The notes beneath the pieces are model-generated. The model worked only from the letters and a program-made list of their open reading frames with translations, was not told the origin of the DNA and made no database searches. Positions 63,606-64,000 of a DNA stretch of 64,000 bases are shown one piece after another (position 1 is the stretch's first letter; every line of letters begins with the position of its first letter). The DNA comes from Chryseobacterium sp. G0162 (GTDB lineage: Bacteria > Bacteroidota > Bacteroidia > Flavobacteriales > Weeksellaceae). The position numbers were made by a program, and so were the translations under genes. The stretch spans positions 3,396,001 to 3,460,000 of the forward strand of contig NZ_CP033922.1 of NCBI RefSeq assembly GCF_003815715.1, written 5' to 3'.

Positions 63606-63629
63606 CCTCGTATCCCGAATCTCGAACCC
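63606..63629. repeat. Intergenic repeat fragment (family E)
   Basis: Read inversely, GGTTCGAGATTCGGGAT followed by ACGAGG matches, with two differences and one small gap, the element inside the T9SS gene at 43007-43036. It lies between aceB and aceA. Confidence 0.5.
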
Positions 63630-63658
63630 TATAACTCAACAAACAAAATCCAAATATT

Positions 63659-64000
63659 ATGAAAACAAGACAAGAACAAATCCAGGCTCTAGAGCAAGAT
63701 TGGCTGACAAACCCACGCTGGAATGGTGTAAAAAGACCTTATACCGCAGAAGAAGTTTTAAAACTTCGTGGCTCTTATACTATTGATTATACGATTGCAA
63801 CAGAAATGTCTAAGAAATTCTGGGAGAAATTAAATACTCAGGATTATGTGGCAGGATTGGGAGCATTAACAGGTAATCAGGCTGTGCAGGAAGTGGATGC
63901 CGGTTTAGAAGCAATTTATCTTTCAGGATGGCAGGTAGCAGCAGATGCAAATCTCTCTGGGGAAATGTATCCCGATCAGTCTTTGTATCCAGCGAATTCA
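63659..64000 (+). CDS. aceA: Isocitrate lyase (partial, C-terminus beyond window)
   Basis: The first 114 codons are present, starting [20 protein letters not shown] and including [39 protein letters not shown] and [20 protein letters not shown], all typical of isocitrate lyase. The enzyme splits isocitrate into succinate and glyoxylate, the first step of the shunt. The catalytic KKCGH region lies off the right edge. It follows aceB by 118 bp. Confidence 0.97.
   Translation, partial: MKTRQEQIQALEQDWLTNPRWNGVKRPYTAEEVLKLRGSYTIDYTIATEMSKKFWEKLNTQDYVAGLGALTGNQAVQEVDAGLEAIYLSGWQVAADANLSGEMYPDQSLYPANS

Overview
The window looks like a chromosomal segment of a Chryseobacterium-type member of the Bacteroidota (family Weeksellaceae). 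The DNA is AT-rich. Several secreted proteins end in type IX secretion (T9SS) sorting domains, and there is a SusC-like TonB receptor and a DUF4290-murA gene pair. Many promoters carry the Bacteroidota -7 box TAnnTTTG, some with TTG 19-20 bp upstream. The genus is inferred from gene content and style, not from a search.

Layout. Positions 1-6190 (minus) are a TonB receptor / DUF4876 lipoprotein / DUF6850 barrel / di-heme cytochrome c peroxidase operon, with two copies of an operator-like sequence flanking its promoter. Positions 6330-9048 (minus) carry an aminotransferase, a small lipoprotein and murB. Positions 9262-11755 (plus) hold a T9SS-sorted fibronectin-III protein and a DUF1801 protein. 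Positions 12268-21379 (minus) hold a CzcBAC-type divalent-metal efflux operon and an mgtC-mgtA operon. Both are preceded by the same regulatory array: four 11-bp direct repeats lying exactly 22 bp from a TACTTTTG -7 box. An OmpR-type two-component system lies close by (22881-24966). Positions 25068-31411 hold a NlpC/P60-like lipoprotein, a stand-alone NIL-domain protein behind a palindromic operator, DUF4290-murA (MurA with Asp in place of the usual active-site Cys), an archaeal-type alpha-amylase, and a heme-binding/DCC thiol-oxidoreductase pair. katG follows at 31915-34191.

Positions 34251-51666 form a 17-kb RHS island with two divergent operons. Each starts with a T9SS-sorted protein, continues with one or two very large Sec-exported RHS proteins, and ends with a small lipoprotein abutting the RHS gene whose C-terminus is most toxin-like. 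One RHS protein ends in an HEYGH metallopeptidase-like domain. A frameshifted fragment of a tyrosine recombinase lies between the operons. This is the best candidate for an undescribed system: surface-exported polymorphic RHS toxins with T9SS partners and lipoprotein immunity.

Positions 51844-64000 hold tRNA-Gln, der, a GNAT acetyltransferase beside a Pls/PosA-type single-module NRPS, upp, an alpha/beta hydrolase, comF, and a glyoxylate-shunt locus. In that locus a RamB/ScfR-like regulator diverges from aceB and aceA, and two GCGA-N4-TCGC palindromes lie between them. At least five families of short intergenic repeats occur in the window, one of which is also found inside a coding sequence.
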